From Candidatus Alkanophaga volatiphilum (GTDB lineage Archaea; Halobacteriota; Syntropharchaeia; Alkanophagales; B39-G2), in assembly GCA_029259545.1 (NCBI GenBank), contig JAPHEE010000013.1, positions 1 through 43,771 of the forward strand: a stretch of DNA of 43,771 bases. The letters run 5' to 3'. Positions within the stretch are counted from its first letter, which is position 1. The number at the start of each line of letters is the position of its first letter. The position numbers were made by a program, and so were the translations under genes. The notes under the pieces were generated by a model. That model ran no database searches. It worked only from the letters and a program-made list of their open reading frames with translations, and was not told the origin of the DNA. Below, one piece after another: positions 7,175-14,658 of this stretch.

Positions 7175-8992
7175 TCACCAGACGTTCCACATAAGGAAGT
7201 CGAGGATGTTGTCGACGACATTGTAGCTGAAGTTGAGGCGGATGAACGGGCGGCGGTACCGGTAGTGGTGCGTCGGGTGCCACGCCAGGATCCGCCAGAG
7301 CCCCGATTCGGTGAGGAGGTGCGTCGTGAACGAGAGCCACGGCTCCAGCTTGTGCGTGCGCCAGATGTCCGAGGGGGCGAGCGGGCGGCATTCCTCGGCG
7401 CCCATGACCTCGCCGTAGACGGCGTGCCCGTTTTTGAGGCGGAGCGGGCGTATCATCAGCGGGTATCTTATCTGCTGCCGCGTGCTCCTCGTGAGCACCT
7501 TCCACTCGCCCATCCCCCGGTTCTGGCGCCGCTGCCTGAACACCAAGCGGGTGACGTCGAGCGTGTGCTCGCCCTGAGAGTCGTTGCTCAGGAGCGTCGA
7601 AAGCCCCGTCGGGTATATGAGGCTTCCGATCCACCGCACCTTGCAACTATTCTTGTAGCGGCGGCGCACCATCACGAGGTTCTGGCGGCGTTGTATGAAG
7701 TTGGGGTACAGCTCCTCGATCATGTCCTGCCCGCGGAGGTCCTCGACCTGCTGCGGCTCCTCGCACATGTGGGTGTAGAACGGTATTTTGCTCTTGAAGT
7801 ATATGCGGCGGTCCCTGAGGTACGGGTCCTTCCTCTTTATCATGTCGCGGCGGAACTGGTCCTCCTTCGCCTCAAGATACTCTATTATCCTCCCCCGCTC
7901 CTTCAACGCCTTCCGGTAGAGGCGTTCCCTCGGCGTCCTGAGCGCCGCCCTCTCCGCCCTTATCTGCGCGGGATACCTGCTTATCTTCTCCCGGATGCAC
8001 GCCCTCATCTTCCTCAGCAGCTCCTTCCGCTCTTTTTTTATCGCGGCAATCCGCTCTTTTTCCTTGGTGATCTCCGCCTCCGCCTCCTCGACGCTCGACG
8101 GCGGCTTGAACCTCACGACGCCCTCCTTGTGCAGCGGCTCGAACATGAGAACTTCACCCTTGATCCGGGACTGCGGGAGCAGCTCTTCGACGCTACGCCG
8201 CTCCCTCGCAGCCCTGTCGCGGCGGAGTTTTTTGATCTCCTGCTTCAGCTCCCAGACGTCCAAGTACTTCTCGGGCCACCGCACCTCGATCAGCCGCCTG
8301 TACGGCCAGTAGTCGGCTTTCGCCGCTTTGAGCTCGGCTTTCCTCAGGTTTAAAAGCGTCGGCTCCTTCAAAAATTTGATCCAAGCTTTCAGCTTCTTGA
8401 TCTTCGCCCGGCGCCACTTCGCCTCCTCCCAGAGCTCGAAGATCTTCTCGTCGTTGCACGGCGGCTTGGTCATCGCGCAATAGTTCGTCATCGCGGCGAT
8501 GACGACGGTGAGGAAGCCGTGGAGGTACACCTCTTCATGCCGCCAGAACGAGCCGCTCCAGTGCCATAACACGACGCTCCCGATGGTGTACGTGCTCCAA
8601 GAGATGTTGCTGAGAATCTCGTAGTACTTGAAGCAGTCCTCGGAGGCGTACTCGCACTCTTGGCGGTCGTGGAAGTTGTAGACCGGGAAGATGACGCATG
8701 CGCGCTCGCCCTTCCTCTTTGGGTACTGCCCGAGCGTCCAGTATGCGACGGCGCCGCCGTTCAGCCAGTCGAAGAATATGAGCATCGTCCGATTCTTCCT
8801 GCCGCCGATCCTGTGCGCGAGGGCGCCCTTCTCCCGGGGGTGCTTGTTGAACCACTCGTCGATGACGTTGTACGTGTTGAGGTCAACCTGCCCCACCCGT
8901 GCGGGGACTTCGTCAGGCTCGTTATAGCCCCAGCACGGCGACAGCCCCCGCTCCCTGTACATCCAATCGTCATACTCCTTGACAACCTGCAT
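7175..8992 (-). CDS. 605-residue protein of unknown function, rich in aromatic and basic residues, with long coiled coils
   Basis: I do not recognise this protein. Residues 1-160 are rich in Trp, Tyr, His and Cys (DDWMYRERGLSPCWGYNEPD, VLWHWSGSFWRHEEVYLHG). Residues roughly 165-260 and 295-375 are highly charged helical heptad-like stretches (EAEAEITKEKERIAAIKKER; ELLRKMRACIREKI). The last 200 residues return to an Arg/Trp/Tyr-rich globular style and end SYNVVDNILDFLMWNVW. There is no signal peptide or clear membrane span. A long frame on the other strand is Pro/Leu/Arg-rich and looks like a shadow. The minus frame has a TATA box (about 9023-9030) and a GAGGGATG ribosome site just before its ATG. 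It lies 48 bases downstream of artA, same strand. The composition suggests a DNA/RNA-binding or virus-derived structural protein, but this is only a suggestion. Confidence 0.72.
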   Translation of the reverse strand: MQVVKEYDDWMYRERGLSPCWGYNEPDEVPARVGQVDLNTYNVIDEWFNKHPREKGALAHRIGGRKNRTMLIFFDWLNGGAVAYWTLGQYPKRKGERACVIFPVYNFHDRQECEYASEDCFKYYEILSNISWSTYTIGSVVLWHWSGSFWRHEEVYLHGFLTVVIAAMTNYCAMTKPPCNDEKIFELWEEAKWRRAKIKKLKAWIKFLKEPTLLNLRKAELKAAKADYWPYRRLIEVRWPEKYLDVWELKQEIKKLRRDRAARERRSVEELLPQSRIKGEVLMFEPLHKEGVVRFKPPSSVEEAEAEITKEKERIAAIKKERKELLRKMRACIREKISRYPAQIRAERAALRTPRERLYRKALKERGRIIEYLEAKEDQFRRDMIKRKDPYLRDRRIYFKSKIPFYTHMCEEPQQVEDLRGQDMIEELYPNFIQRRQNLVMVRRRYKNSCKVRWIGSLIYPTGLSTLLSNDSQGEHTLDVTRLVFRQRRQNRGMGEWKVLTRSTRQQIRYPLMIRPLRLKNGHAVYGEVMGAEECRPLAPSDIWRTHKLEPWLSFTTHLLTESGLWRILAWHPTHHYRYRRPFIRLNFSYNVVDNILDFLMWNVW

Positions 8993-9017
8993 AAAACATC
9001 CCTCTTGAACATCAGCA

Positions 9018-9036
9018 TTTTTTATTTAAATTTTTA
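9018..9036 (-). promoter_or_regulatory. TATA box for the 605-residue unknown gene
   Basis: The minus strand carries an AT-rich run with TTTAAATA at its centre, 25-40 bases before the ATG at 8992. The unknown gene can thus be transcribed separately from tes-artA. Confidence 0.5.
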
Positions 9037-9040
9037 TCGC

Positions 9041-9967
9041 TCAGCGTCGGCGGCGGGCGCCGCCCGTGCCGCTTATCCGGCTCAGAGCCGGCTTGACGCC
9101 GCCGAGGAGGAGCGCCAGCAACTTTTCCACGAGGTCTATGGTTTCGGGGAGCGTGACGAAAACGGCGTACGCTATGACGACGAGCGATCCGAGGACGAAG
9201 ACCCTTGCGATCACGTGATGTGCGATGTAGAAGCTCTCGAAGTTGTCGCCGCCGAACCACGCCTCGAAGTATGCGGCGGTGACGAAGACGTTCCTGAAAA
9301 CGTTCAGCACGAAAATCACGGGAACGGAGACGAGAAACGCCTTCATCTTCCTGTCGAGCGGCGCCTCGACGCCGAAAATGATGCCTGTGAAGATGACGAT
9401 GCTCTGGATGGCGGTGCACGCCAAGATGATTTCGACGGGCGGCAGCGCCGTCGCGTTTTCTGCGTGGATGAACGCCGGAAACTCCGCACGCACGCTCAGA
9501 TGCAGCAGCCCAACGCCGTGAAGGAAGTTAATCGCCGCAGCGGTTAACGCTGCGGTCGCATAAATCAAAAGCTCCCCCAGTGGCTTTATCTCAGAGAACG
9601 GCAGGTAGCAAACCCCGCAGATGAACCCCACCCTCGCCATCAGCACCATGAAGCGCCGCCGCTCCCCGCTGCTATCGTTATCAGCGGCAGCATCGGCGGC
9701 AGCGGCGGCGGTGACGGCGGCGGCGTGCCCCGCGAGCAGGACGCAGAAGAGGAGCACAGTGAGCGCCACGGCGGCGTCGAATCGCTGCTCGACACGCAGG
9801 TATCCCAGAAGCTCGATGAACCAGTAGGAGGCGAGCAGGAGCCAGCCTGAGAGTGCTGCCCTCCCGCTCTCTCTCCTAAAGGCAATTAGGAGGAGTCCGA
9901 TAGCCGAAAAGCCGAGCGCCGGCTTTGCTAACGCCGTCATCGCCGCCGTCGGCGGCGTGCCGCTCAT
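9041..9967 (-). CDS. artA: Archaeosortase A
   Basis: A 308-residue multi-pass membrane protein (about eight hydrophobic segments) of the exosortase/archaeosortase family. The three family residues are placed as expected: active-site Cys184 in LACTAIQS, Arg225 in VPVIFVLNVFRN, and a His/Arg pair (His250-His251, Arg255) in AHHVIARVF. ArtA cleaves proteins bearing a C-terminal PGF-CTERM tripartite signal and joins them to a prenyl-type lipid, so cell-surface proteins such as the S-layer become lipid anchored. The ATG at 9967 overlaps the TGA of tes as ATGA, which indicates translational coupling; a GTG at 9976 is in frame. A poly-Ala stretch near residues 85-97 forms a loop. No PGF-CTERM protein is encoded in this window, so the substrates lie elsewhere. 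Confidence 0.85.
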   Translation of the reverse strand: MSGTPPTAAMTALAKPALGFSAIGLLLIAFRRESGRAALSGWLLLASYWFIELLGYLRVEQRFDAAVALTVLLFCVLLAGHAAAVTAAAAADAAADNDSSGERRRFMVLMARVGFICGVCYLPFSEIKPLGELLIYATAALTAAAINFLHGVGLLHLSVRAEFPAFIHAENATALPPVEIILACTAIQSIVIFTGIIFGVEAPLDRKMKAFLVSVPVIFVLNVFRNVFVTAAYFEAWFGGDNFESFYIAHHVIARVFVLGSLVVIAYAVFVTLPETIDLVEKLLALLLGGVKPALSRISGTGGARRRR

Positions 9968-11379
9968 CGGGACCACCTGTGTATGTTGTTGTAAGCGCAG
10001 AACGGCACGACGCGCCCGTCGGGCAAGCCGTAATGTATGACGCAGCGTCTGACCCTTTCCAAGTCGAAGTTAAAAGCGTCCATGAAATGCATGGCGCCGA
10101 CGAGCAGGAGCTTGAAGTGCAGGTCGCTGACATCTTCATACTTCTCGCTTGTAAGCTTGAGGGCGCTGAACATGAGCCCCGGGCTGAGCAGTAGCCGGAG
10201 CCTGACGCTTCTCAGGATGTCGAGCGTCGAAAGCTCCCGCCCACGCCGGAGCCTGCGAGCATACGCCTTTGCCAGCCGCTCCACGCTCAAAAACCTCGTT
10301 ATCGGGACGGGCTTTTTACCGTCCCTGCCCCTGCCGCCGCCCCCACTGTCCACGACGAGATAAGTGACGGCGCCGCAGCAAAAGTGGCAGCTGACGGGCG
10401 GTCCGCCCCACTGCGTCACGAAAATGCTCATCACGCTTGCGGGGAAGAAGTCGTCGGCTCTGAGGAACGATGTTTGCCGCTCCGCCGCCCGCAGCACGTC
10501 CGGTATGGTTATCCGGCGGCGGATATCAAACGGATTGCGCCCGCAGAGCGAGACCGGCTGGAAGTTCACGCCCCGCACCACGTCGGCGTTCGCCGCTGCA
10601 AATCTGATTATTTCGCCTATCTGGTGATCGTTAACGCCGCGCACGACCGTCGGCACGAGCACGATGGCGGGGCGCTCGCCTGCATGCCTGTGGTTCTCTA
10701 TCGCTCGCTTTTTTATTTCCCAAAGGTCTTTACCTCGCAACGCCCTGTAGGGCTCTGAGCCGATGCCGTCGAATTGCAGGTAGAAGACGCTCAAGCCCGC
10801 CGCTTCGAGCTCCCTGCAGTACTCCGGACTTTCCGCAAGACGTAACCCGTTGGTGTTCACCTCGACATGCTTGAAGCGACGCTTTGCGTACGCAACGAGC
10901 TCCACCAGATCATCACGGAGCGTCGGCTCGCCGCCGCTGAACTGGATTCCGGCGGGCTTCGGACGCAGCCTGCTCAGCCCGTCTATTGTAGCTTTTATTT
11001 CCTCGATGTCGGGGTCCTTGCCACCGCCGCCCGCCGCCGCAAAGCACGTTGGGCATCCTAAGTTGCACCGCTCCGTAACGTCTATTATGGCAAGCACCGT
11101 CGCTGACTCGTGCCTCGAACAAAGCCCGCAGTCGAACGGGCAGCCGCGCCCACCACTTTCGGTCGCAGCTCTGGGGTGTTGCAAGCCTAAAATAGCGTCC
11201 CGGGTCTCGAAAAGCTTGTAAAGTTCGGCATCCGCCCAGTAAATATCTTCAAACTCGCCGTGCTCCTCACATTTTTTCCGAATGTAGATGATGTTGTCAC
11301 TTTCGTAAAGCTCTGCTGATACGACGCTCAGGCACGTAGGGCAGAGGCTCAGCGTCCTTTTTATTATTTCAGTTGACAT
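9964..11379 (-). CDS. tes: Tetraether lipid synthase (radical SAM), Tes/GDGT-MAS family
   Basis: A 471-residue radical SAM protein with several Fe-S or metal sites. An N-terminal CPTC (Cys13, Cys16) with Cys37-x-x-His40 makes a zinc or rubredoxin-like site. CPFDCGLC at 80-87 binds an auxiliary cluster. The radical SAM motif CNLGCPTC is at 105-112, followed by FSGGEPTLRDD. A further set is CHFCCGAVTYLVVD, and the C-terminal signature is CVIHYGLPDGRVVPFCAYN (446-464). This series matches the MJ0619/Tes family, which couples the phytanyl ends of two archaeols to form membrane-spanning tetraether (GDGT) lipids. It therefore predicts tetraether membranes here. The gene leads an operon with artA (ATGA overlap). 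Its promoter is a dyad-covered TATA at about 11421-11438. Assignment is strong from the full cysteine pattern. Confidence 0.88.
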   Translation of the reverse strand: MSTEIIKRTLSLCPTCLSVVSAELYESDNIIYIRKKCEEHGEFEDIYWADAELYKLFETRDAILGLQHPRAATESGGRGCPFDCGLCSRHESATVLAIIDVTERCNLGCPTCFAAAGGGGKDPDIEEIKATIDGLSRLRPKPAGIQFSGGEPTLRDDLVELVAYAKRRFKHVEVNTNGLRLAESPEYCRELEAAGLSVFYLQFDGIGSEPYRALRGKDLWEIKKRAIENHRHAGERPAIVLVPTVVRGVNDHQIGEIIRFAAANADVVRGVNFQPVSLCGRNPFDIRRRITIPDVLRAAERQTSFLRADDFFPASVMSIFVTQWGGPPVSCHFCCGAVTYLVVDSGGGGRGRDGKKPVPITRFLSVERLAKAYARRLRRGRELSTLDILRSVRLRLLLSPGLMFSALKLTSEKYEDVSDLHFKLLLVGAMHFMDAFNFDLERVRRCVIHYGLPDGRVVPFCAYNNIHRWSR

Positions 11380-11420
11380 GAGACTCCCTTCAAGGACTGC
11401 ATCCGACGTAGCGGTATTGC

Positions 11421-11438
11421 GTTGATTTAAATATCAAC
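11421..11438. promoter_or_regulatory. TATA element of tes inside an inverted repeat
   Basis: GTTGAT (11421-11426) and ATCAAC (11433-11438) are perfect 6-base inverted arms around TTAAAT. On the minus strand this gives ATATTTAAATC, the likely tes TATA box, 45-55 bases before its ATG. The dyad suggests a regulator site or bidirectional use. The divergent ribbon-helix-helix gene starts at 11513. Confidence 0.45.
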
Positions 11439-11512
11439 TTGACTAAAATTAAGGGCGCTGCCAAGCTGGTTGACTGCTGGGTTTCAGGGGTATGCTAGGA
11501 CGAGGTGAAAAC

Positions 11513-11737
11513 ATGGGGGAGGAAAAGGAGGAGAAGTTCAAGACCATTACCATTCCCGCGTCGTTGTTCAAGAAAATAGAAGAGCGGATTAAAGGGACGG
11601 AATTCACGTCCGTCGCTTCGTACGTGACATACGTGTTGCGGGAGGTTGTAGAGGAGGAAGAGGAAGAAGTGCCGTTTTCGGAGGAGGACGAAGAGAAAGT
11701 GAAAGAGCGGCTGAAGGCGCTCGGCTACCTCGACTAG
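11513..11737 (+). CDS. Small ribbon-helix-helix (CopG-like) protein upstream of sat
   Basis: A 74-residue protein. FKTITIPASLFKKIEERIKG forms a beta strand and first helix, then TSVASYVTYVLREVV is the second helix, matching the ribbon-helix-helix DNA-binding fold. The tail is strongly acidic (a run of Glu, then PFSEEDEEKVKERLKALGYL). The ATG at 11513 is preferred because GAGGTG sits 8 bases ahead; an upstream ATG at 11492 lacks such a site. It ends 13 bases before sat, so the two are almost certainly co-transcribed. The pairing suggests either regulation of sat or a small partner of ATP sulfurylase. The strand residues (Lys-Thr-Ile-Thr-Ile) would contact DNA if it is a repressor, and the dyad at 11421-11438 is a possible target (inference). 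Confidence 0.8.
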   Translation: MGEEKEEKFKTITIPASLFKKIEERIKGTEFTSVASYVTYVLREVVEEEEEEVPFSEEDEEKVKERLKALGYLD

Positions 11738-11750
11738 CAGGTGAGAGACG

Positions 11751-12911
11751 ATGCCCCTCCCGAAGCCCCATGGCGGGCGTCTCGTGAATAGAACGCTAAG
11801 CTGTGAGCGCAGGGAGGCTGCGGAGAAGGAAGCCAAGGAGCTGCCGAGGTTAAAACTGCGTGAGGAGCTTCTTAGTGATCTGAGGAACATTGCGCACGGC
11901 ATTTACAGCCCCCTTGAGGGTTTTTTATGCCAAGACGATTTTGAAAACGTGCTTTTTGAGAAGAGGCTTGCCGATGACACGCCTTGGACGATCCCCATAA
12001 TTCTCGACATCTCGCACGAGGAACGCGAGCGTCTTGAACTCCAAGAGGGAGACACGCTGACGCTCTGCGACGGCAGCGGTCGTGAGATCGCCTTAATGCA
12101 TGTCGAAAGCATCTACAGCTATAACAAAGAGGAATTTGCGGAAAAAGTTTTTCTCACGACGGATAAGGCGCATCCGGGCGTCGCTAAGGTTTATGAGCTG
12201 GGTGAGCTTTTATTAGGCGGCGAGATTGAGATGTTTGGGGAAGTAGAGCCGCCGTTTTCTAGATTCTATCTGCGACCCGTGGAGACGAGGGTCTTGTTCA
12301 AAGAGCGAGGTTGGAGAACAGTCGCTGGTTTTCAAACTAGGAACGTCCCACATCTCGGTCACGAGTACGTGCAAAAAACCGCCCTCACATTCGTGGACGG
12401 CATTTTCATAAATCCCGTCATCGGGAAGAAGAAAAGTGGGGACTTCAAGGATGAAGTAATCCTTGCAGCTTATGAAACACTCCTCTGCAACTATTATCTA
12501 AAGGAGAACGCCGTCATGAGCATACTGCCGATGGAGATGCGCTACGCTGGCCCAAGAGAAGCCATACACCATGCCATAATCCGGAAAAATTTCGGGTGCA
12601 CGCATTTCATCGTCGGACGTGACCACGCCGGCGTCGGCTCCTATTATTCGCCTTACGCCGCTCAAGAGATCTTCAGCGAGTTTCCGGACCTTGGTATCGT
12701 CCCTGTCTTTTTCAAGTCCTTCTTCTACTGCCGTAAGTGCATGACGGTCGTCAACGAGAAAATATGCCCGCATGGCGAGGAGTTCCGCATCAGTTTCAGC
12801 GGCACGAAAATCAGAGAGATGTTATTGCGGGGAGAGGTACCGCCGCCCGAGATAATGCGACCGGAGGTTGCAGAAGTAGTGAAGCGGTGGGAAAACCCGT
12901 TTGTTTCTTAG
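11751..12911 (+). CDS. sat: ATP sulfurylase (sulfate adenylyltransferase)
   Basis: A 386-residue enzyme of the monofunctional Sat family that makes adenosine 5'-phosphosulfate from ATP and sulfate. Visible signatures are YSPLEGF (residues 52-58), QTRN at 195-198 with HLGH at 201-204 (the HxGH nucleotidyltransferase motif; families usually read QTRNP-H-R/G-H), GRDHAGVG, and SGTKIREML near the end. A late CRKC...CPH region looks like the zinc-binding site of archaeal Sat. There is a good GGTGAG site before the ATG. It follows the ribbon-helix-helix gene by 13 bases and is convergent with ribB. No aprAB, dsr or APS kinase gene lies nearby, so the window alone cannot tell a dissimilatory role from supply of activated sulfate for assimilation or glycan sulfation. 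Confidence 0.93.
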   Translation: MPLPKPHGGRLVNRTLSCERREAAEKEAKELPRLKLREELLSDLRNIAHGIYSPLEGFLCQDDFENVLFEKRLADDTPWTIPIILDISHEERERLELQEGDTLTLCDGSGREIALMHVESIYSYNKEEFAEKVFLTTDKAHPGVAKVYELGELLLGGEIEMFGEVEPPFSRFYLRPVETRVLFKERGWRTVAGFQTRNVPHLGHEYVQKTALTFVDGIFINPVIGKKKSGDFKDEVILAAYETLLCNYYLKENAVMSILPMEMRYAGPREAIHHAIIRKNFGCTHFIVGRDHAGVGSYYSPYAAQEIFSEFPDLGIVPVFFKSFFYCRKCMTVVNEKICPHGEEFRISFSGTKIREMLLRGEVPPPEIMRPEVAEVVKRWENPFVS

Positions 12912-12929
12912 GTTAGCTGCGACGCGTGC

Positions 12930-13661
12930 TCATACCAAGCCAGTAATTTCGCAGGCTTTCACGATGTCCTTGCCCTCAATGAAAACTAGGCTATGTTCTG
13001 CGGCGTAGGCTTTTGCGTCCTTCTTCGACAGCGCCAGTCCGGTGCTGGCGTCAAGCATCTCGCATATCACCATCGCGGGCGTGACGCCTGCAAGAAGCGC
13101 GAGTGCGACGGAAAGCTCGGTTTGTCCTCTTCGCTCTTTCACGAGGCGATCCGCTGCCCTTAAGATCGCAACATGCCCCGGCGTTCTGAACTCCGCACTG
13201 AAGTCGTAGCGCTCGCCGTTTAAGACGCTGCGCACCGCCTCACCTATTTTTCTTATCGTCAGGGCTCTGTCTCGGTCTGTTATGCCCGTGAAGGTCGCCC
13301 TGTGGTTAACCCAGAGCGAAAATGCAGAACGTCTGTCGTAGGGAACGTCGCCTTCCCGCTCTACTAGCCTTTTCACCTCAGGAAACCTTTCATCCACGCT
13401 TCTTAAAACGTCACTCACAAAAGGAAGCCCCAGACGCTCGGCGGCGACGCCGTGAATAGCCACACAGATCAAGCCACCTCCGTCCTTACGCATGCGTGCG
13501 ACATCGGCGGGCGCTGTCGCAAGCGCCGGCAGTGCAAGATCGGTCTCGCCCTCCCGGTCGTCGGCGTCGTAGATCAGCACCATCCTCCCATCCTTTACGC
13601 TCTCGACAGCCGCCCTCACCACTTCAGGCACTTCTTCCAAATCCCGCCTTCCTCTCACCAT
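12930..13661 (-). CDS. ribB: 3,4-dihydroxy-2-butanone 4-phosphate synthase
   Basis: A 243-residue protein matching stand-alone archaeal RibB, which converts ribulose 5-phosphate to the four-carbon unit of riboflavin plus formate. Key elements are IYDADDREGETDLALPA (the acidic metal-binding loop), KDGGGLICVAIHG, YDRRSAFSLWVNHR, TFTGITDRDRALTI, FRTPGHVAILRA and ELSVALALLAGVTPAMVICE with its conserved Glu. Compared with bacterial enzymes it has the insert near residues 80-110 common in archaea. The gene begins 28 bases after ribK ends, same strand, so the two form a ribK-ribB operon. A GTG at 13664 directly precedes the chosen ATG, and an AGGGGAAGG site lies just upstream. Confidence 0.93.
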   Translation of the reverse strand: MVRGRRDLEEVPEVVRAAVESVKDGRMVLIYDADDREGETDLALPALATAPADVARMRKDGGGLICVAIHGVAAERLGLPFVSDVLRSVDERFPEVKRLVEREGDVPYDRRSAFSLWVNHRATFTGITDRDRALTIRKIGEAVRSVLNGERYDFSAEFRTPGHVAILRAADRLVKERRGQTELSVALALLAGVTPAMVICEMLDASTGLALSKKDAKAYAAEHSLVFIEGKDIVKACEITGLV

Positions 13662-13689
13662 CACCTTCCCCTTTTAACGGCAAATCCGG

Positions 13690-14376
13690 TCAGCTTAATA
13701 TGACTCTCACTCTCAGCTCATCGCCGTCTTTAAGTCCGAGCCGCTCCCTGAGGTTGACGGGCGAGATTATCTCTATGACGTTTTCAGGGTAGTGCGTCCG
13801 CTCAGGAATGACCACCGCGCACTTCACATCGTCGCAGCCGTCCCGCAAGATCTCACAAAAGAAGCACTTGCTGCCGCCAAACGTTCTGTTTTCTGCAGTG
13901 AAGCCCTCAATCTTTATTCCGCTCCTGAGGTCAAGCCGCCGCCGCAGCGCAACACTATGGTCCCTCAGCAGCAGGTTAAGCGTCCCTGGGAACGGTACGA
14001 AGCCCAATTTCTCTCTAAATTGCCGCTTGTAACCCTCTTGCGAGACGTAATAGCGTCCTTCGCCTAGTCCTGACATCACGCTGCCAACAAGCTCCACACT
14101 CTCCCCGCCCTCCATTTTCGAAAATATCCTTTGATATTCCTCAAACTCGCTCTTCAGAAGCTCTATGCCTTTCTCCGTTATGACGACCCACTGTCCGTCG
14201 GCTACGATGTCCCTGTGTATCAGTCCGTCTTTTTCAAGATCCTGCAGCCTCCTTGAAGCTGTCTGCAGGCTGGTCTCAAGCACCCTCGCAAACTCCGCCG
14301 ACGATATCTTCAGGGACCGCTCCATGGCGCCGAGGAGTGCTAACTTCCTGAGCGCCGCCACCCGCCCCTCGCTCAT
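13690..14376 (-). CDS. ribK: CTP-dependent riboflavin kinase with N-terminal winged helix (RbkR type)
   Basis: A 228-residue two-domain protein. Residues 1-85 form a winged helix-turn-helix (SLKISSAEFARVLETSLQTA and SRRLQDLEKDGLIHRD). Residues about 95-226 form the archaeal CTP-dependent riboflavin kinase, with GLGEGRYYVSQEGY, LGFVPFPGTLNLLL, and FGGSKCFFCEILRDG and PERTHYPENVIEIISPVNLR toward the end. The enzyme phosphorylates riboflavin to FMN using CTP. Fusions of this type in euryarchaea (RbkR) also act as transcription regulators of riboflavin genes. A palindrome lies between the TATA box and this start codon (see 14397-14424), consistent with self-regulation of the ribK-ribB unit. The enzyme call is firm; the regulator role is inferred from architecture and that site. 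Confidence 0.93.
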   Translation of the reverse strand: MSEGRVAALRKLALLGAMERSLKISSAEFARVLETSLQTASRRLQDLEKDGLIHRDIVADGQWVVITEKGIELLKSEFEEYQRIFSKMEGGESVELVGSVMSGLGEGRYYVSQEGYKRQFREKLGFVPFPGTLNLLLRDHSVALRRRLDLRSGIKIEGFTAENRTFGGSKCFFCEILRDGCDDVKCAVVIPERTHYPENVIEIISPVNLRERLGLKDGDELRVRVILS

Positions 14377-14396
14377 GGCTCCATCTCAAATCTGAT

Positions 14397-14424
14397 ATAC
14401 GTCCCAGATTTAGGGGACTCGTAT
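14397..14424. promoter_or_regulatory. Candidate RbkR operator
   Basis: GTCCC (14401-14405) and GGGAC (14414-14418) are perfect inverted arms around an 8-base spacer, flanked by ATAC (14397-14400) and GTAT (14421-14424). The site lies directly downstream of the ribK TATA box, where a bound repressor would block initiation. Confidence 0.5.
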
Positions 14425-14434
14425 ATTTAAATAT
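14421..14434 (-). promoter_or_regulatory. TATA box of ribK-ribB
   Basis: The minus strand reads ATATTTAAATATAC, a very strong archaeal TATA element about 50 bases before the ribK ATG. It abuts the palindrome. Confidence 0.6.
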
Positions 14435-14479
14435 TGTTGCTGCTAATTCCTACCTTTTAAAAGGATCGTATATTTTCAC

Positions 14480-14640
14480 TGCTCGCTCAGCGAGCCTAGG
14501 GTCGGGCGACCCGAAGTGAAGCCTCGACACTGTGACTCTGCCCGTGAGGCTGAGGCGCCGCCGGGCAAGTCGAGAGTGAACTGGGAACCCGTGAGCCTCA
14601 CTGGGATGCCCCTTCAGTGAGGGGAGGAGGTCACGACTTT
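14480..14640 (+). mobile_element. IS200/IS605-type right-end remnant (tnpB tail / guide-RNA region)
   Basis: The segment ends with GATGCCCCTTCAGTGAGG, then GGAGGAGGTCAC. The hairpin CCCCTTCAGTGAGGGG followed by GAGGTCAC closely resembles the right end of tnpB-carrying IS605 elements, which also forms the 3' end of the guide RNA. Just upstream a frame reads VNWEPVSLTGMPLQ, in the style of a TnpB C-terminal tail, and GGGTCGGGCGACCC (14493-14506) can form another hairpin. No transposase reading frame remains. It fills the gap between ribK and the VWA gene. Confidence 0.5.
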
Positions 14641-14658
14641 CCTCAGAACACGTCGGTG

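Noticed and set aside
7265-8353. Long plus-strand frame (362 codons) opposite the 605-residue gene
   Set aside because: Leu/Pro/Arg/Val-rich shadow composition, no motif, no promoter; the minus frame has a TATA box and ribosome site.
8660-9547. Plus-strand frame of 295 codons
   Set aside because: Runs antisense across the unknown gene and artA; Asp/Glu/Arg repeats typical of reverse-strand GC-rich shadows.
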